Positions 10,231 through 20,084 of a DNA stretch of 64,000 nucleotides are shown here, piece after piece. The notes beneath the pieces were generated by a model. That model worked only from the letters and a program-made list of their open reading frames with translations. It did not search any database and was not told the DNA's origin. The position numbers and the translations under genes are program-made. This stretch comes from Methylophilus sp. TWE2 (GTDB taxonomy: Bacteria; Pseudomonadota; Gammaproteobacteria; Burkholderiales; Methylophilaceae). Numbering within the stretch: the stretch's first letter is position 1; each line of letters starts with the position of its first letter. The DNA lies in assembly GCF_001183865.1 (NCBI RefSeq), contig NZ_CP012020.1:1364001-1428000 (forward strand), in the 5' to 3' direction.

Positions 10231-11247
10231 TTAAGGGGCTGCAACAGCATTGACGATGCCAGACAGCATTTCACGTGCGATTTCAGTACGGCGCATTTCG
10301 TAGACCGGACTGAATACCAGGCGGTGAGCAATCGTCTCATGGAATACAGCGTGGATATCCTCAGGGACGACGGCATCGCGCTCGTTCAGCCAGGCGTTGA
10401 CACGCGCAGCGCGTAACAGCATACCCATACCACGCGGGCTGGCACCTGATAATACCAGGCGCTTCATATCGACATTGGAAACCTTAATGCCATAAGCCAG
10501 TGGATCTTTAGTTGCCAGCCACAGGTTCAGTGCATATTTGCGCAGGGAAGGGCTCGCGGTAATGTTTTCCTGGATGACTTTGGCAAAGCTGTTGAGCTGA
10601 TCAAATTTCAGGATGTCTTGTTCTACATTGGTAATCAACTGATCGACATCATGGAAACGGGTATCAAAAATCAATGACTCCATAATATCGTGCGCTGGCG
10701 GCACGACAATCGGGATTTCCATCATGAAGCGGTCACGCGCCGCAGATGGAATATCAAAGGTTTCTTCTCTTTCCACCTGGTTGCGGTCGGCGAATACCAG
10801 CATGTGCGGGAAGTAATGTTCTTTGTTAAACGCCGTTAGGGTGCGTTCTGCCATTACACGCAACATCAGGGAGTGCACTTGTGGCCGCGCGCGGTTGATC
10901 TCGTTGAAAAAGAAGATAGACAGGTCCTGGCCGGACATTAACAATGGCCCAGGGCTGACATGGGGTTTACCATCTTCGCCCAAATAGGTGTGGTAGACCA
11001 AGTCATTTGGCATCAGGTCAATGGTGCCTTCAATACGTTGATAGCCACCACCGATACCGCGGGTGAAGGCGCGTAACAGGGTAGTCTTGCCCACGCCCAC
11101 ATCGCCTTCCAGTAACACATGGCCCCGTGCAAATACGGCAATTGTAATCAGGCGGACAGGGTTCTGCTGACCGACCACGACTTTGTTCACTTCTGATTCA
11201 AGTTTTAGTGCTTGTGCACGCCAATCGGCTAATTGTTGATCATGCAT
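10231..11247 (-). CDS. mxaR: MxaR, MoxR-family AAA+ ATPase
   Basis: 338-residue AAA+ protein. Walker A is GDVGVGKTTLL (about residues 48-58); the Walker B region reads FFFNEINRA, with Asn where MoxR proteins normally have Asp; sensor-like NQVEREETFDIPSAARDRF follows. MoxR ATPases act as chaperones for metal-centre or complex assembly with VWA partners; MxaR is the first gene of the mxaRSACKL run and fits that role. AGGA precedes the ATG at 11247. The promoter must lie in the 264-bp gap shared with fabA. Confidence 0.88.
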   Translation of the reverse strand: MHDQQLADWRAQALKLESEVNKVVVGQQNPVRLITIAVFARGHVLLEGDVGVGKTTLLRAFTRGIGGGYQRIEGTIDLMPNDLVYHTYLGEDGKPHVSPGPLLMSGQDLSIFFFNEINRARPQVHSLMLRVMAERTLTAFNKEHYFPHMLVFADRNQVEREETFDIPSAARDRFMMEIPIVVPPAHDIMESLIFDTRFHDVDQLITNVEQDILKFDQLNSFAKVIQENITASPSLRKYALNLWLATKDPLAYGIKVSNVDMKRLVLSGASPRGMGMLLRAARVNAWLNERDAVVPEDIHAVFHETIAHRLVFSPVYEMRRTEIAREMLSGIVNAVAAP

Positions 11248-11511
11248 TCCTGATTTCCTGACGTAATATCATTATTGAAGGTAAGTTGTAACTGAATTGT
11301 AATTGCGTGATCGCAAATTTGTCACAGATTATCATTGAAACCTTGCTTCTGCGATATTTTTCAATATGTAAAATTCCGTAACAATTTGAGGAATTTTACC
11401 TATGTTTCCATTAAAAGTATACAGGTCAGTATAGTGTTTTCGTGACAAAAAGCTTTCACTAAACGTAATTTCCGGCGAAAATATTGTTTTATACTAAAAA
11501 TCTAAAAATAC
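11248..11511. promoter_or_regulatory. Divergent intergenic region, mxaR / fabA
   Basis: 264 bp of AT-rich DNA between two divergent operons, so promoters for both must lie here. A small inverted repeat TTGCG-TGAT-CGCAA sits near 11303-11316. I cannot assign -10 and -35 elements with confidence. Confidence 0.4.
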
Positions 11512-12027
11512 ATGACTAGTAAAAGTAGTTTCAGTAAAGAGGAGTTGTTGGCTTGCGGCCGCGGCGAGATGTTTGGCGAAGGTAACGCGCAATTGCCACT
11601 GCCACCGATGCTGATGTTTGATCGTATTGTTAAAATTTCAGACGAAGGTGGTAAGTACGGCCAGGGTGAAATTATTGCAGAACTCGATATTCGTCCGGAT
11701 TTATGGTTTTTTGAATGCCATTTTACCGGTGACCCCGTCATGCCAGGCTGCCTGGGACTGGATGCCATGTGGCAACTTGTTGGTTTCTTTTTGGGCTGGA
11801 AAGGTGGTCCAGGACGTGGCCGTGCCTTGGGCTCTGGGGAAGTTAAGTTTACCGGACAGGTGCTGCCAACGGCCAAGCTTGTGCGATACCACATTGATTT
11901 GAAACGTGTGATTATGCGCAAATTGGTGATGGGTATCGCGGATGCACGTATGGAAGTGGATGGCCGTGAGATTTATAATGCCAGTGATTTACGTGTTGGG
12001 TTATTTACCACCACGGACAATTTCTAG
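11512..12027 (+). CDS. fabA: 3-hydroxydecanoyl-ACP dehydratase/isomerase FabA
   Basis: Dehydrates 3-hydroxydecanoyl-ACP and isomerises the product to the cis-3 isomer, starting unsaturated fatty acid synthesis. The 171 residues match E. coli FabA. The active-site segment [21 protein letters not shown] holds the catalytic His, and Asp of LGLDAM is also present. It is followed 12 nt later by fabB, the usual fabAB pair for anaerobic-type unsaturated fatty acid synthesis. Upstream is divergent mxaR. Confidence 0.96.
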   Translation: MTSKSSFSKEELLACGRGEMFGEGNAQLPLPPMLMFDRIVKISDEGGKYGQGEIIAELDIRPDLWFFECHFTGDPVMPGCLGLDAMWQLVGFFLGWKGGPGRGRALGSGEVKFTGQVLPTAKLVRYHIDLKRVIMRKLVMGIADARMEVDGREIYNASDLRVGLFTTTDNF

Positions 12028-12039
12028 TAAGGAGGCGCA

Positions 12040-13266
12040 ATGCGTCGCGTAGTGATTACAGGATTTGGTATCGTATCAAGTCTTGGTAATAACAAACAGG
12101 AAGTGCTGGACAGCCTCAAGGCAGGCCGTTCCGGTATTACCTATCAACCGGAATATGCCGAGCGCGGTTTGCGTTCGCATGTGGCCGGGTCAATTAAAAA
12201 TCTAGATGTTGAGGCTCTGATTGACCGCAAACTGTTGCGTTTCATGGCTAAAGGCCATGCTTATGCCTGGCTGGCCATGCAGGAAGCCATTGCTGATGCA
12301 GGACTGCCAGAAGAACTCGTTTCCAACGTGCGTACCGGCCTGATTGTCGGTGCAGGTGGAACTTCTACCGAAAGCATGCTTGAAGGCACCAATACGCTGG
12401 CAGAAAAAGGGATCCGCCGTGTTGGACCTTATATGGTGACCAAAACCATGAGTAGTGGCATTGCCGCTTGCCTGGCCACGGGCGCCAAGATCAAAGGTGT
12501 CAATTATGGAATCAGCTCCGCCTGTTCAACCAGTGCGCATTGTATTGGTGCAGGGGTTGAACAAATCCAGTTAAACAAGCAGGACATAGTATTTGCTGGC
12601 GGTGGTGAAGAAGAACACTGGACCATGAGCTACCTGTTCGATGCCATGGGTGCCTTGTCCAGCAAATATAACGACACGCCAGAAAAGGCTTCACGTACCT
12701 ACGATGCGGATCGTGATGGTTTTGTTATTTCCGGCGGTGGCGGCATTGTCGTGCTTGAAGAGTATGAGCATGCCAAGGCACGTGGTGCGCATATCTATGC
12801 TGAAGTGGTGGGCTATGGTGCGACTTCTGATGGCTATGACATGGTGGCTCCGAGTGGGGAGGGTGCTGTACGCTGTATGCAGCAGGCCTTGCAAGGCATT
12901 AATCCGGAAGAAATTGATTACATCAACACACATGGCACCAGTACGCCAGTGGGTGATACCAAGGAGCTCGAAGCGATTCGGACAGTATTTGGCAGCAATA
13001 GCAGAACAGCCATCGCTTCTACCAAGTCGTTGTCAGGACATGCGCTAGGTGCGGCTGGTGTGAACGAGGCGATTTATACCTTGCTCATGATGCAACATGG
13101 CTTTATTGCCGCCTCTGCCAATATTGATAACCTGGATCCGGCTGCTGAAGGCTTGAATATTGTGCGTTCGCCAATCACCTCAACCAAAGTGCAAACGGCG
13201 CTCTCCAATAGTTTTGGTTTTGGCGGTACCAATGCGACTTTGACCTTGTCGACTAAGCATCTGTAG
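12040..13266 (+). CDS. fabB: 3-oxoacyl-ACP synthase I FabB
   Basis: Elongates acyl-ACP by condensation with malonyl-ACP and is the synthase needed for unsaturated fatty acids. The 408 residues hold the Cys-His-His triad: [10 protein letters not shown] (about residue 163), [11 protein letters not shown] (about 300) and [14 protein letters not shown] (about 335). AAGGAGG precedes the ATG. Partner gene fabA is directly upstream. A strong terminator follows. Confidence 0.95.
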   Translation: MRRVVITGFGIVSSLGNNKQEVLDSLKAGRSGITYQPEYAERGLRSHVAGSIKNLDVEALIDRKLLRFMAKGHAYAWLAMQEAIADAGLPEELVSNVRTGLIVGAGGTSTESMLEGTNTLAEKGIRRVGPYMVTKTMSSGIAACLATGAKIKGVNYGISSACSTSAHCIGAGVEQIQLNKQDIVFAGGGEEEHWTMSYLFDAMGALSSKYNDTPEKASRTYDADRDGFVISGGGGIVVLEEYEHAKARGAHIYAEVVGYGATSDGYDMVAPSGEGAVRCMQQALQGINPEEIDYINTHGTSTPVGDTKELEAIRTVFGSNSRTAIASTKSLSGHALGAAGVNEAIYTLLMMQHGFIAASANIDNLDPAAEGLNIVRSPITSTKVQTALSNSFGFGGTNATLTLSTKHL

Positions 13267-13298
13267 GCGTCGACATTTCTAGTGCTTTCAAATGAGCA

Positions 13299-13335
13299 GG
13301 CCATGTGTTTACAAGCACATGGCCTTTGTTTTTTC
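13299..13335. terminator. Rho-independent terminator after fabB
   Basis: GGCCATGTG-TTTACAAG-CACATGGCC stem followed by TTTGTTTTTT on the plus strand. It lies between the convergent fabB and pseudopilin genes. Confidence 0.85.
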
Positions 13336-13344
13336 TGGCTAAAG

Positions 13345-13842
13345 CTAACAGCCGCTATTATCGATGCTGACGGTCAGGCCTGAGCTGCTGGCGGCGCCAG
13401 TGGAGATCGTGTATTCCAGCTTGCAATGGCTGGCATCTCTCGCGCCTTGCAGGTAGTAGATGGCGCGGTTGGTATCAGAGAGTGAAGGTTGCACAGAAAA
13501 ATTGCCGACTTCCAGCAACTGCTGCAAAGTCCCCGTGCCGTCTTCATTGCCTCGCCAGCCCATCGGATAACCGTGGCTGAAGTAAATGGTATTGCCTTCA
13601 ATGGCGGCTGAAGAGGTGGGTTGATTGCTGGCACATTGTGGGTCAGACATGCAAACGCCTTTGGCCATGGTGGCGACAGAAACCACAGTTGCTTTAAATG
13701 ACTGTAGCGACGCTTGTCTTGCCTGAACGTCAATATGGGCAATACGCGCATAGGCAGTGATTGCCAGCGCTGATAAAATCAATATCACGACGACCATTTC
13801 GACCAGGGTAAAGCCGGATTGTGCGTAGGGTTTATTTTTCAT
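13345..13842 (-). CDS. Type IV pilin-like (pseudopilin) protein
   Basis: Carries the prepilin leader motif SGFTLVEMVVVILILSALAITAYARI: cleavage by prepilin peptidase after Gly, Phe at +1 and Glu at +5. About 165 residues from the ATG at 13842, which gives a normal short leader (MKNKPYAQSG); the longer open frame to 13899 would run past the next gene's likely start. The C-terminal part has two Cys (near SHCKLEY and the final SGC) that could form the usual disulfide loop. It stands alone, with no pilus assembly genes nearby, so its machine (type IV pilus, type II secretion) is unknown. Confidence 0.75.
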   Translation of the reverse strand: MKNKPYAQSGFTLVEMVVVILILSALAITAYARIAHIDVQARQASLQSFKATVVSVATMAKGVCMSDPQCASNQPTSSAAIEGNTIYFSHGYPMGWRGNEDGTGTLQQLLEVGNFSVQPSLSDTNRAIYYLQGARDASHCKLEYTISTGAASSSGLTVSIDNSGC

Positions 13843-13919
13843 TTTTTTGATCTTATCGTAGACGGCACTTGTCATGTCAATTTTTGTCGAACGTTGCAAG
13901 TGTTAACCAAGGCTTACAA

Positions 13920-14465
13920 ATGCGTCTTTTAAAAAATTATTTATTGCTAATTTTGCTGGCTGCATTGCTAGCGCATTGTGCTAGCATGGGTGAACGCAGG
14001 CTAAGCATGAATACTGCAGAGTTACAGCAAAAATTAAACAGCAAACTGGCCAAGCCATTCACGTTCATGAAAGTGTTTCATATTCAGTTGTCCAATGCCC
14101 TAGTGTCCATAGACCCGGCTTCAGGCAGGATTCATACCTTGATGGATACCAATGTGCAGAGTGATTTGCTGGCTAATGCAGCAACAGGTAAGCTGGGATT
14201 GTCGGGGCTGCTGAAGTTTGACCAGGCGCGAAATGCCGTTGTACTGGATCAGCCGGAAGTGGATTCTTTTCAACTGGATGGAGCCAATAGCCAATGGAAC
14301 GGCCTAGTGCAGCAGATCAGCAAGGATATTGGCAGTAAGTGGCTCAACCAATTAGTATTGTATGAGGTGAAGCCTGAAGATTTAAGTTATGCAGGACGTC
14401 ACTATCAACCGACAGATTTTCAAGTCACAGCCAATGGCCTGCAGGTCACCCTTAAGCCGCAATAA
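13920..14465 (+). CDS. DUF1439-type (YceB-like) lipoprotein
   Basis: 181 residues with a lipoprotein signal peptide and lipobox LAHC, so it is probably anchored by an acylated Cys near residue 21. The mature part follows the YceB/DUF1439 pattern: helical start with LQQKLNSKLAKPF, repeated beta strands and a closing VTANGLQVTL. Start ATG 13920 is preferred because AAGG stands 7 nt before it and it begins the signal peptide. Such folds bind lipids in related families, but function here is unknown. It is divergent from the pseudopilin gene. Confidence 0.65.
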   Translation: MRLLKNYLLLILLAALLAHCASMGERRLSMNTAELQQKLNSKLAKPFTFMKVFHIQLSNALVSIDPASGRIHTLMDTNVQSDLLANAATGKLGLSGLLKFDQARNAVVLDQPEVDSFQLDGANSQWNGLVQQISKDIGSKWLNQLVLYEVKPEDLSYAGRHYQPTDFQVTANGLQVTLKPQ

Positions 14466-14472
14466 TTATTAC

Positions 14473-14856
14473 TTAACCCAGATGCTTTTCTAGTAACAGC
14501 GCTGCAACGACTTTGCGACCTTCAGCCGTCAGGATATTAAACGTACGGCAAGCGGCTGCCGTGGTCATACACTCCACCGCAATGTTGCCGGACAAGAAGG
14601 CCTGTATCTGCTTGGGATGGATAAAGCGTTGTTTATCGCCTGTCCCTAGCAACACCACCTCAGGTTTAAACTCGAGGATGGGTGCCAATGATTGGGCGTC
14701 CAGCGCTTCCCAAGGCCCCTGGAACCAACCGCTACTGCAAGCCTGTTCACTGACAATCACAGCTTGTTCATAACGCTGACGATTAATGATGACGGCGTCG
14801 TGATCCACGCCATTAATTTGATATTGTTGATCACTGGTATGCAGGTGTAATTTCAT
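14473..14856 (-). CDS. Mth938/Xcc1710-like conserved protein (DUF498)
   Basis: 127-residue single-domain protein of the Mth938-like family, relatives of mitochondrial complex I assembly factor NDUFAF3. Characteristic segments are EFKPEVVLLGTGDKQRF and a later MTTAAACRTFNILTAEGR. No catalytic motif is obvious. It is convergent with the lipoprotein gene (7 nt between stops). Function in bacteria is not established. Confidence 0.8.
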   Translation of the reverse strand: MKLHLHTSDQQYQINGVDHDAVIINRQRYEQAVIVSEQACSSGWFQGPWEALDAQSLAPILEFKPEVVLLGTGDKQRFIHPKQIQAFLSGNIAVECMTTAAACRTFNILTAEGRKVVAALLLEKHLG

Positions 14857-15017
14857 GAGATATCAAGGTCAGATACGAAGTGTTCATTGCTCGTGATGTA
14901 TTTCCAAGCTGACCTGACTCAGGTCCTAAGGTTCATTGATGTAGCAAGGGTTTGCAGGTAGAATGAAAGTTTTACTTTAAGAGCTTAACACACGCAAGAT
15001 GTGTTTGTTAATGAGCG

Positions 15018-16244
15018 ATGCAGCCAGTCAATAAATCCAGCAAACTCAGTAATGTCTGTTACGACATCCGCGGCCCTGTACTACAACGTGCGCGCCAGAT
15101 GGAAGAGGACGGACAACGCATTATCAAGCTGAATATCGGCAACCCCATGCCGTTCGGTTTTAATGCCCCCGAAGAAATTGTCCAGGATGTGATCCATAAT
15201 ATGGATCAAGCCTCGGGCTATACGGATTCCAAAGGATTATTCGCGGCGCGCAAAGCGATTATGCATTACACCCAGCAAAAAAACATTGCCGGGGTGACCA
15301 TAGACGACATCATTATCGGTAATGGCGTTTCCGAGCTGATCGTGATGGCCATGCAGGGCCTTCTCAACAATGGCGACCAGATTCTGGTGCCCATGCCGGA
15401 TTATCCTTTATGGACCGCTGCAGTAAATCTGGCAGGCGGAACGGCGCGTCATTATGTTTGTGATGAGCAATCGGGCTGGTTGCCTGATCTTAAAGATATT
15501 GAGAATAAGATCACGGCCAATACCAAAGGCATCGTGATTATCAACCCTAACAATCCGACCGGTGCCCTGTATCCAAAAGAAACGCTGGAAGGCATTATCG
15601 AGATTGCGCGCCACCATGGCCTGGTGATTTTTGCCGACGAGATTTACGACAAGGTGTTGTATGACGGTAACACGCATACGTCCATCGCGTCGCTGGCTGA
15701 CGATGTGTTGTTTGTGACTTTTAATGGCTTATCCAAAAATTACCGGGCATGTGGCTACCGCTCAGGCTGGATGATTATCTCCGGCGATAAAAAGGATGCC
15801 AAGGATTATATCGAAGGCCTCAATATGCTGGCCTCCATGCGTTTGTGTGCCAATGTACCCGGGCAACTGGCGATTCAGACAGCACTCGGTGGTTACCAGA
15901 GTATTAATGATCTGGTCGCGCCCAGTGGCCGCTTGTGCAAGCAGCGTGATCTGGCTTACGACATGCTCACGTCCATGCCGGGCGTGACTTGTGTCAAGCC
16001 AGCGGCGGCCATGTATCTGTTCCCCAAGTTGGACCCGGTCATGTATCCGATTGAGGATGATCAGCAGTTTATCCTCGACTTATTGCTGGAAGAAAAAGTA
16101 CTGCTGGTTCAAGGCACCGGCTTTAATTGGAAAGCACCCGATCATTTCAGGGTGGTCTTCCTGCCTAATGTGGATGACCTGACCGAGGCGATGACACGCA
16201 TAGGTCGCTATCTGGATAGCTATCGTAAGAAGCATGCAAAATAA
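15018..16244 (+). CDS. alaA: Alanine-synthesising aminotransferase AlaA
   Basis: PLP-dependent class I/II aminotransferase that makes alanine from pyruvate and glutamate. Long stretches resemble E. coli AlaA, for example KSSKLSNVCYDIRGPVL, IINPNNPTGALYPKE and FNGLSKNYRACGYRSGWM, the last holding the PLP-binding Lys. Length 408 is normal. It precedes hom and thrC by 54 nt in the same direction, so it may be cotranscribed with the threonine branch genes, a frequent betaproteobacterial order. Confidence 0.88.
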   Translation: MQPVNKSSKLSNVCYDIRGPVLQRARQMEEDGQRIIKLNIGNPMPFGFNAPEEIVQDVIHNMDQASGYTDSKGLFAARKAIMHYTQQKNIAGVTIDDIIIGNGVSELIVMAMQGLLNNGDQILVPMPDYPLWTAAVNLAGGTARHYVCDEQSGWLPDLKDIENKITANTKGIVIINPNNPTGALYPKETLEGIIEIARHHGLVIFADEIYDKVLYDGNTHTSIASLADDVLFVTFNGLSKNYRACGYRSGWMIISGDKKDAKDYIEGLNMLASMRLCANVPGQLAIQTALGGYQSINDLVAPSGRLCKQRDLAYDMLTSMPGVTCVKPAAAMYLFPKLDPVMYPIEDDQQFILDLLLEEKVLLVQGTGFNWKAPDHFRVVFLPNVDDLTEAMTRIGRYLDSYRKKHAK

Positions 16245-16298
16245 AGCATATTCAAAATAAGGTGAGCTTTAGGGCTGCCATCAACGTAGAGTATAAGT

Positions 16299-17612
16299 AT
16301 GAAAGAATTAAAAGTAGGTTTGTTAGGCATAGGCACAGTTGGTGGCGGTACTTATACCGTCATCACGCGTAACCAGGCGGATATTTCGCGCCGGATTGGC
16401 GGCAATATCCGCATTGTGCAGGTGGCTGACCGTAACCTGGAACTGGCCAGACAGGTCACCGGTGGTCAGGTGGCGTTGACAGACGATGCATTTGCCGTGG
16501 TGGATAATCCAGAGATTGATGTCGTTGTTGAATTGATCGGCGGCTATACCATCGCTAAAGAATTAGTGTTAAAAGCGATTGCGAATGGCAAACATGTGGT
16601 GACTGCGAACAAAGCTTTGCTGGCGGTGCATGGCAACGAAATTTTCAAGGCAGCGGCCGAAAAGGGCGTGATTGTAGCGTTTGAAGCGGCAGTGGCAGGG
16701 GGCATCCCCATTATCAAGGCGTTGCGTGAAGGCTTGAGCGCTAACAGGATTGAATGGGTGGCTGGCATTATCAACGGCACCACCAACTTTATCCTGACCG
16801 AAATGCGTGACAAAGGCCTGGCCTTTGCCGATGTACTCAAGGAAGCACAACGCTTGGGATATGCCGAAGCGGACCCCACCTTTGATGTTGAAGGCGTGGA
16901 TGCTGCGCACAAGCTGACCATCATGGCTAGCATTGCGTTTGGTATGCCCATGCAGTTTGATCAAGCCTATACCGAAGGCATTACCAAACTGACGACTCAG
17001 GATATTCAATATGCTGAAGAGCTCGGCTACCGTGTCAAATTACTCGGTATCAGCAAAAAAACAGAGTCAGGTGTAGAGCTGCGCGTGCATCCTACTCTGA
17101 TTCCGGAAAAGCGCCTGATTGCTAATGTCGATGGTGCCATGAATGCTGTCGTTGTGAAAGGTGATGCTGTTGGACCGACCCTGTATTACGGGGCTGGTGC
17201 GGGTGCTGAGCCGACGGCGAGTGCAGTGGTGGCCGATCTGGTGGATATTGCCCGTTTGCAAGGCACGACAGCCGAGCAACGCGTGGCTTACCTCGGTTAT
17301 CAGTTAGAACAGCAGCAAGTGCTGCCCATCTTGCCGATTGCCGAAGTGCAGTCAGCTTATTACCTGCGGCTACATGCCTCTGATAAACCAGGGGTAATGG
17401 CGGATGTGACCAAGATCCTGGCCGACTTACAGATTTCGATTGATGCCATGCTGCAAAAAGAGCCTCAGGAAGGTGAAGCTGAGGCAGACATTGTCATTCT
17501 GACCCATACCACGCAGGAAAAAACCATAGATGCTGCCATTACCAGGATTGAAGCTCTGCCTGCGATTGCCGGTACCGTTATCAAAATCCGGATGGAAGCG
17601 CTGTCACGCTAA
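16299..17612 (+). CDS. hom: Homoserine dehydrogenase
   Basis: Reduces aspartate semialdehyde to homoserine, the branch point to threonine and methionine. 437 residues in three parts: N-terminal NAD(P)-binding fold (LLGIGTVGGGTY), catalytic domain with GIINGTTNFILTEM, and a C-terminal ACT domain (from about 345, LRLHASDKPGVMADV) that usually mediates threonine feedback inhibition. It lies between alaA and thrC in one direction. Confidence 0.95.
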   Translation: MKELKVGLLGIGTVGGGTYTVITRNQADISRRIGGNIRIVQVADRNLELARQVTGGQVALTDDAFAVVDNPEIDVVVELIGGYTIAKELVLKAIANGKHVVTANKALLAVHGNEIFKAAAEKGVIVAFEAAVAGGIPIIKALREGLSANRIEWVAGIINGTTNFILTEMRDKGLAFADVLKEAQRLGYAEADPTFDVEGVDAAHKLTIMASIAFGMPMQFDQAYTEGITKLTTQDIQYAEELGYRVKLLGISKKTESGVELRVHPTLIPEKRLIANVDGAMNAVVVKGDAVGPTLYYGAGAGAEPTASAVVADLVDIARLQGTTAEQRVAYLGYQLEQQQVLPILPIAEVQSAYYLRLHASDKPGVMADVTKILADLQISIDAMLQKEPQEGEAEADIVILTHTTQEKTIDAAITRIEALPAIAGTVIKIRMEALSR

Positions 17613-17650
17613 TATATGCCGGGCAGGCTAAATTCGAAGAGTTCAATACA

Positions 17651-19084
17651 ATGAAATATATCAGTACCCGCGGGCAATCGCCTGCTTTAACATTTAGTGA
17701 AATCTTGCTGGGCGGCCTCGCGCCTGACGGTGGTTTGTATCTACCCGAGCAATATCCGCAATTCAGTGATGCAGATTTGAATGCCATGCGTGGCATGAAT
17801 TATCGCGAACTGGCCTTTGCGATCTTGTCCAGATTGGTGGACGACAGTGACATTCCTCACGCAGACCTCAAAGCGATTATTGATAAAACCTACACAGCAG
17901 AAGTTTATGGCTTTGCGCGCGCTGGCCAGAATGCCGAAGATATTACCCCTACACTCAAGCTCGAAGATAATCTCTACCTGCTTAGCCTGTCTAACGGCCC
18001 AACATTAGCCTTTAAAGACATGGCGATGCAGTTGCTGGGGAATCTGTTTGAATACGTACTGATCAAAACTGGCCAAACCACCAATATCCTGGGCGCTACT
18101 TCTGGTGATACCGGCTCTGCGGCTGAGTATGCGATGCGCGGTAAAAAAGGTGTGCGTGTGTTCATGCTGTCGCCATACCAAAAGATGAGCCGTTTCCAGA
18201 CCGCCCAAATGTTTAGCCTGCAAGACGACAATATTTTCAATATTGCGGTGAAAGGTGTCTTCGATGATGCGCAGGATATGGTCAAAGCCGTCTCAAATGA
18301 TCATGCATTCAAGGCCCAATACAAAATCGGTGCGGTGAACTCTATTAACTGGGGCCGTATTGCTGCCCAGATTATTTACTATTTCAAAGGTTACCTGGCT
18401 GTGACGACTCACAACAGCCAGAAAGTCAGCTTTACTGTGCCTAGTGGCAACTTCGGGAATATCTGTGCTGGGCACATTGCACGCATGATGGGTTTGCCGA
18501 TTGACAAGTTGGTGGTGGCGACCAATGAAAACGATGTGCTGGATGAGTTTTTTAATACTGGCGTTTATGCGCCGCGTGGTTCAGCCAATACTTATCATAC
18601 TTCCAGCCCGTCCATGGATATCAGCAAAGCCTCCAACTTTGAGCGTTTTGTCTATGACCTCGTCGGTCAGGACAGTGCCCGTGTGCGTGAATTGTGGACC
18701 GCGGTGGATCATGGTGGCAAGTTTGACCTGAATGCAGACGGTTATTTTGAGAAGGTGGCAGACTTTGGCTTTGTCTCCGGCCATAGTAATCATGCCAACC
18801 GCATGCAAACCATACGCGCAACCAAACAAAAATATGGTGTCACGATTGATACCCATACCGCGGATGGCCTGAAAGTCGCGCTGGAGCACCGTAAACCAAG
18901 TGTGCCCATGCTGGTGCTGGAAACTGCATTGCCGGCCAAGTTTGAAGATGCCATTGTTGAGGCGCTGGGTGAAGTGCCCGAGCGTCCGGCCAGCCTGGTT
19001 GGCCTGGAAGACCTGCCACAGAAATCCACAGTGATGGATGTTAGCGTCGATGCGATTAAAGCCTTTATTGCTGCTAACACATAA
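17651..19084 (+). CDS. thrC: Threonine synthase
   Basis: Converts O-phosphohomoserine to threonine with PLP. The 477-residue length is that of the long threonine synthase class. Visible motifs are the N-terminal STRG and, further on, GPTLAFKDMAMQLLG with the PLP Lys, and GATSGDTGSAAEYA, the phosphate-binding loop. It follows hom after 38 nt. No thrB is in the window, so the homoserine kinase must be elsewhere. Confidence 0.95.
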   Translation: MKYISTRGQSPALTFSEILLGGLAPDGGLYLPEQYPQFSDADLNAMRGMNYRELAFAILSRLVDDSDIPHADLKAIIDKTYTAEVYGFARAGQNAEDITPTLKLEDNLYLLSLSNGPTLAFKDMAMQLLGNLFEYVLIKTGQTTNILGATSGDTGSAAEYAMRGKKGVRVFMLSPYQKMSRFQTAQMFSLQDDNIFNIAVKGVFDDAQDMVKAVSNDHAFKAQYKIGAVNSINWGRIAAQIIYYFKGYLAVTTHNSQKVSFTVPSGNFGNICAGHIARMMGLPIDKLVVATNENDVLDEFFNTGVYAPRGSANTYHTSSPSMDISKASNFERFVYDLVGQDSARVRELWTAVDHGGKFDLNADGYFEKVADFGFVSGHSNHANRMQTIRATKQKYGVTIDTHTADGLKVALEHRKPSVPMLVLETALPAKFEDAIVEALGEVPERPASLVGLEDLPQKSTVMDVSVDAIKAFIAANT

Positions 19085-19112
19085 ATCTGAGTAACTGATT
19101 GAGGAGTGCTAC

Positions 19113-19907
19113 ATGCAACAGTATCATGATCTATTGAACCACGTACTTGCGCATGGTCACATCAAAACAGATCGCACCGGCACTGGCACGATGTCGGTAT
19201 TTGGTTATCAGATGCGCTTTAATCTGGCGGAAGGATTTCCTTTACTGACCACCAAGAAGGTACATTTAAAATCCATTATTCATGAACTTTTATGGTTCTT
19301 GCAGGGCAGCACCAATATTGCATACCTGAAAGAAAATGGTGTCAGTATCTGGGACGAGTGGGCGGATGAGCAAGGCAACCTCGGCCCGGTCTACGGTTAT
19401 CAATGGCGTAATTGGCCCAAGCCGGACGGTTCTCACATTGACCAGATCACACAAGTGATTAACCAGATCAAAAAGACACCGGATTCGCGTCGTTTAATCG
19501 TGTCTGCCTGGAACGTCGCGGATGTTGAACGCATGAAACTGCCCCCATGCCATGCTTTTTTTCAGTTTTATGTGGCTGATGGCAAGCTTTCATGCCAATT
19601 GTATCAACGCAGTGCAGATATTTTCCTTGGCGTCCCATTCAACATCGCTTCATATGCCTTATTAACCATGATGGTGGCACAAGTTTGCGATTTGCAACTG
19701 GGCGACTTTGTGCACACCCTGGGGGATGCGCATATCTACAGCAACCATATGGAGCAGGTTAAAGAGCAGTTGTCCCGTACGCCGCGTGCTTTGCCTGTGA
19801 TGCGTATTAATCCTACCGTGAAAGACATTTTTGCCTTTAAGTTTGAGGATTTTACGCTGGAAAATTACGATCCTTATCCCGCCATTAAGGCGCCAGTGGC
19901 TGTGTAG
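19113..19907 (+). CDS. thyA: Thymidylate synthase ThyA
   Basis: Methylates dUMP to dTMP using methylene-tetrahydrofolate. The 264 residues equal E. coli ThyA. The active-site Cys is in [12 protein letters not shown] (about residue 146); [12 protein letters not shown] near the N terminus and [20 protein letters not shown] are also conserved. A GAGGAG ribosome site precedes the ATG. It is placed 28 nt after thrC, so it may share a transcript. Confidence 0.97.
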   Translation: MQQYHDLLNHVLAHGHIKTDRTGTGTMSVFGYQMRFNLAEGFPLLTTKKVHLKSIIHELLWFLQGSTNIAYLKENGVSIWDEWADEQGNLGPVYGYQWRNWPKPDGSHIDQITQVINQIKKTPDSRRLIVSAWNVADVERMKLPPCHAFFQFYVADGKLSCQLYQRSADIFLGVPFNIASYALLTMMVAQVCDLQLGDFVHTLGDAHIYSNHMEQVKEQLSRTPRALPVMRINPTVKDIFAFKFEDFTLENYDPYPAIKAPVAV

Positions 19908-20084
19908 TCCAGCTGCCTCGCAGCGATCAGAATGGCTGTTTTTAACCATTTTGTTAACAAAGTGTAATATTTTCAAAAGCATATCGCGTTTTTGATATCC
20001 TTCTCAGCGTTGTGGATTTTGGAATATGGCGTCCTAGCGCCTGTTTCATTACTTTCATTCATGACTTTAAACAAGGAGATCATT

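Noticed and set aside
19930..19955. Terminator after thyA (AATGG...CCATT)
   Set aside because: The stem is only 5 bp and no continuous T-run follows.
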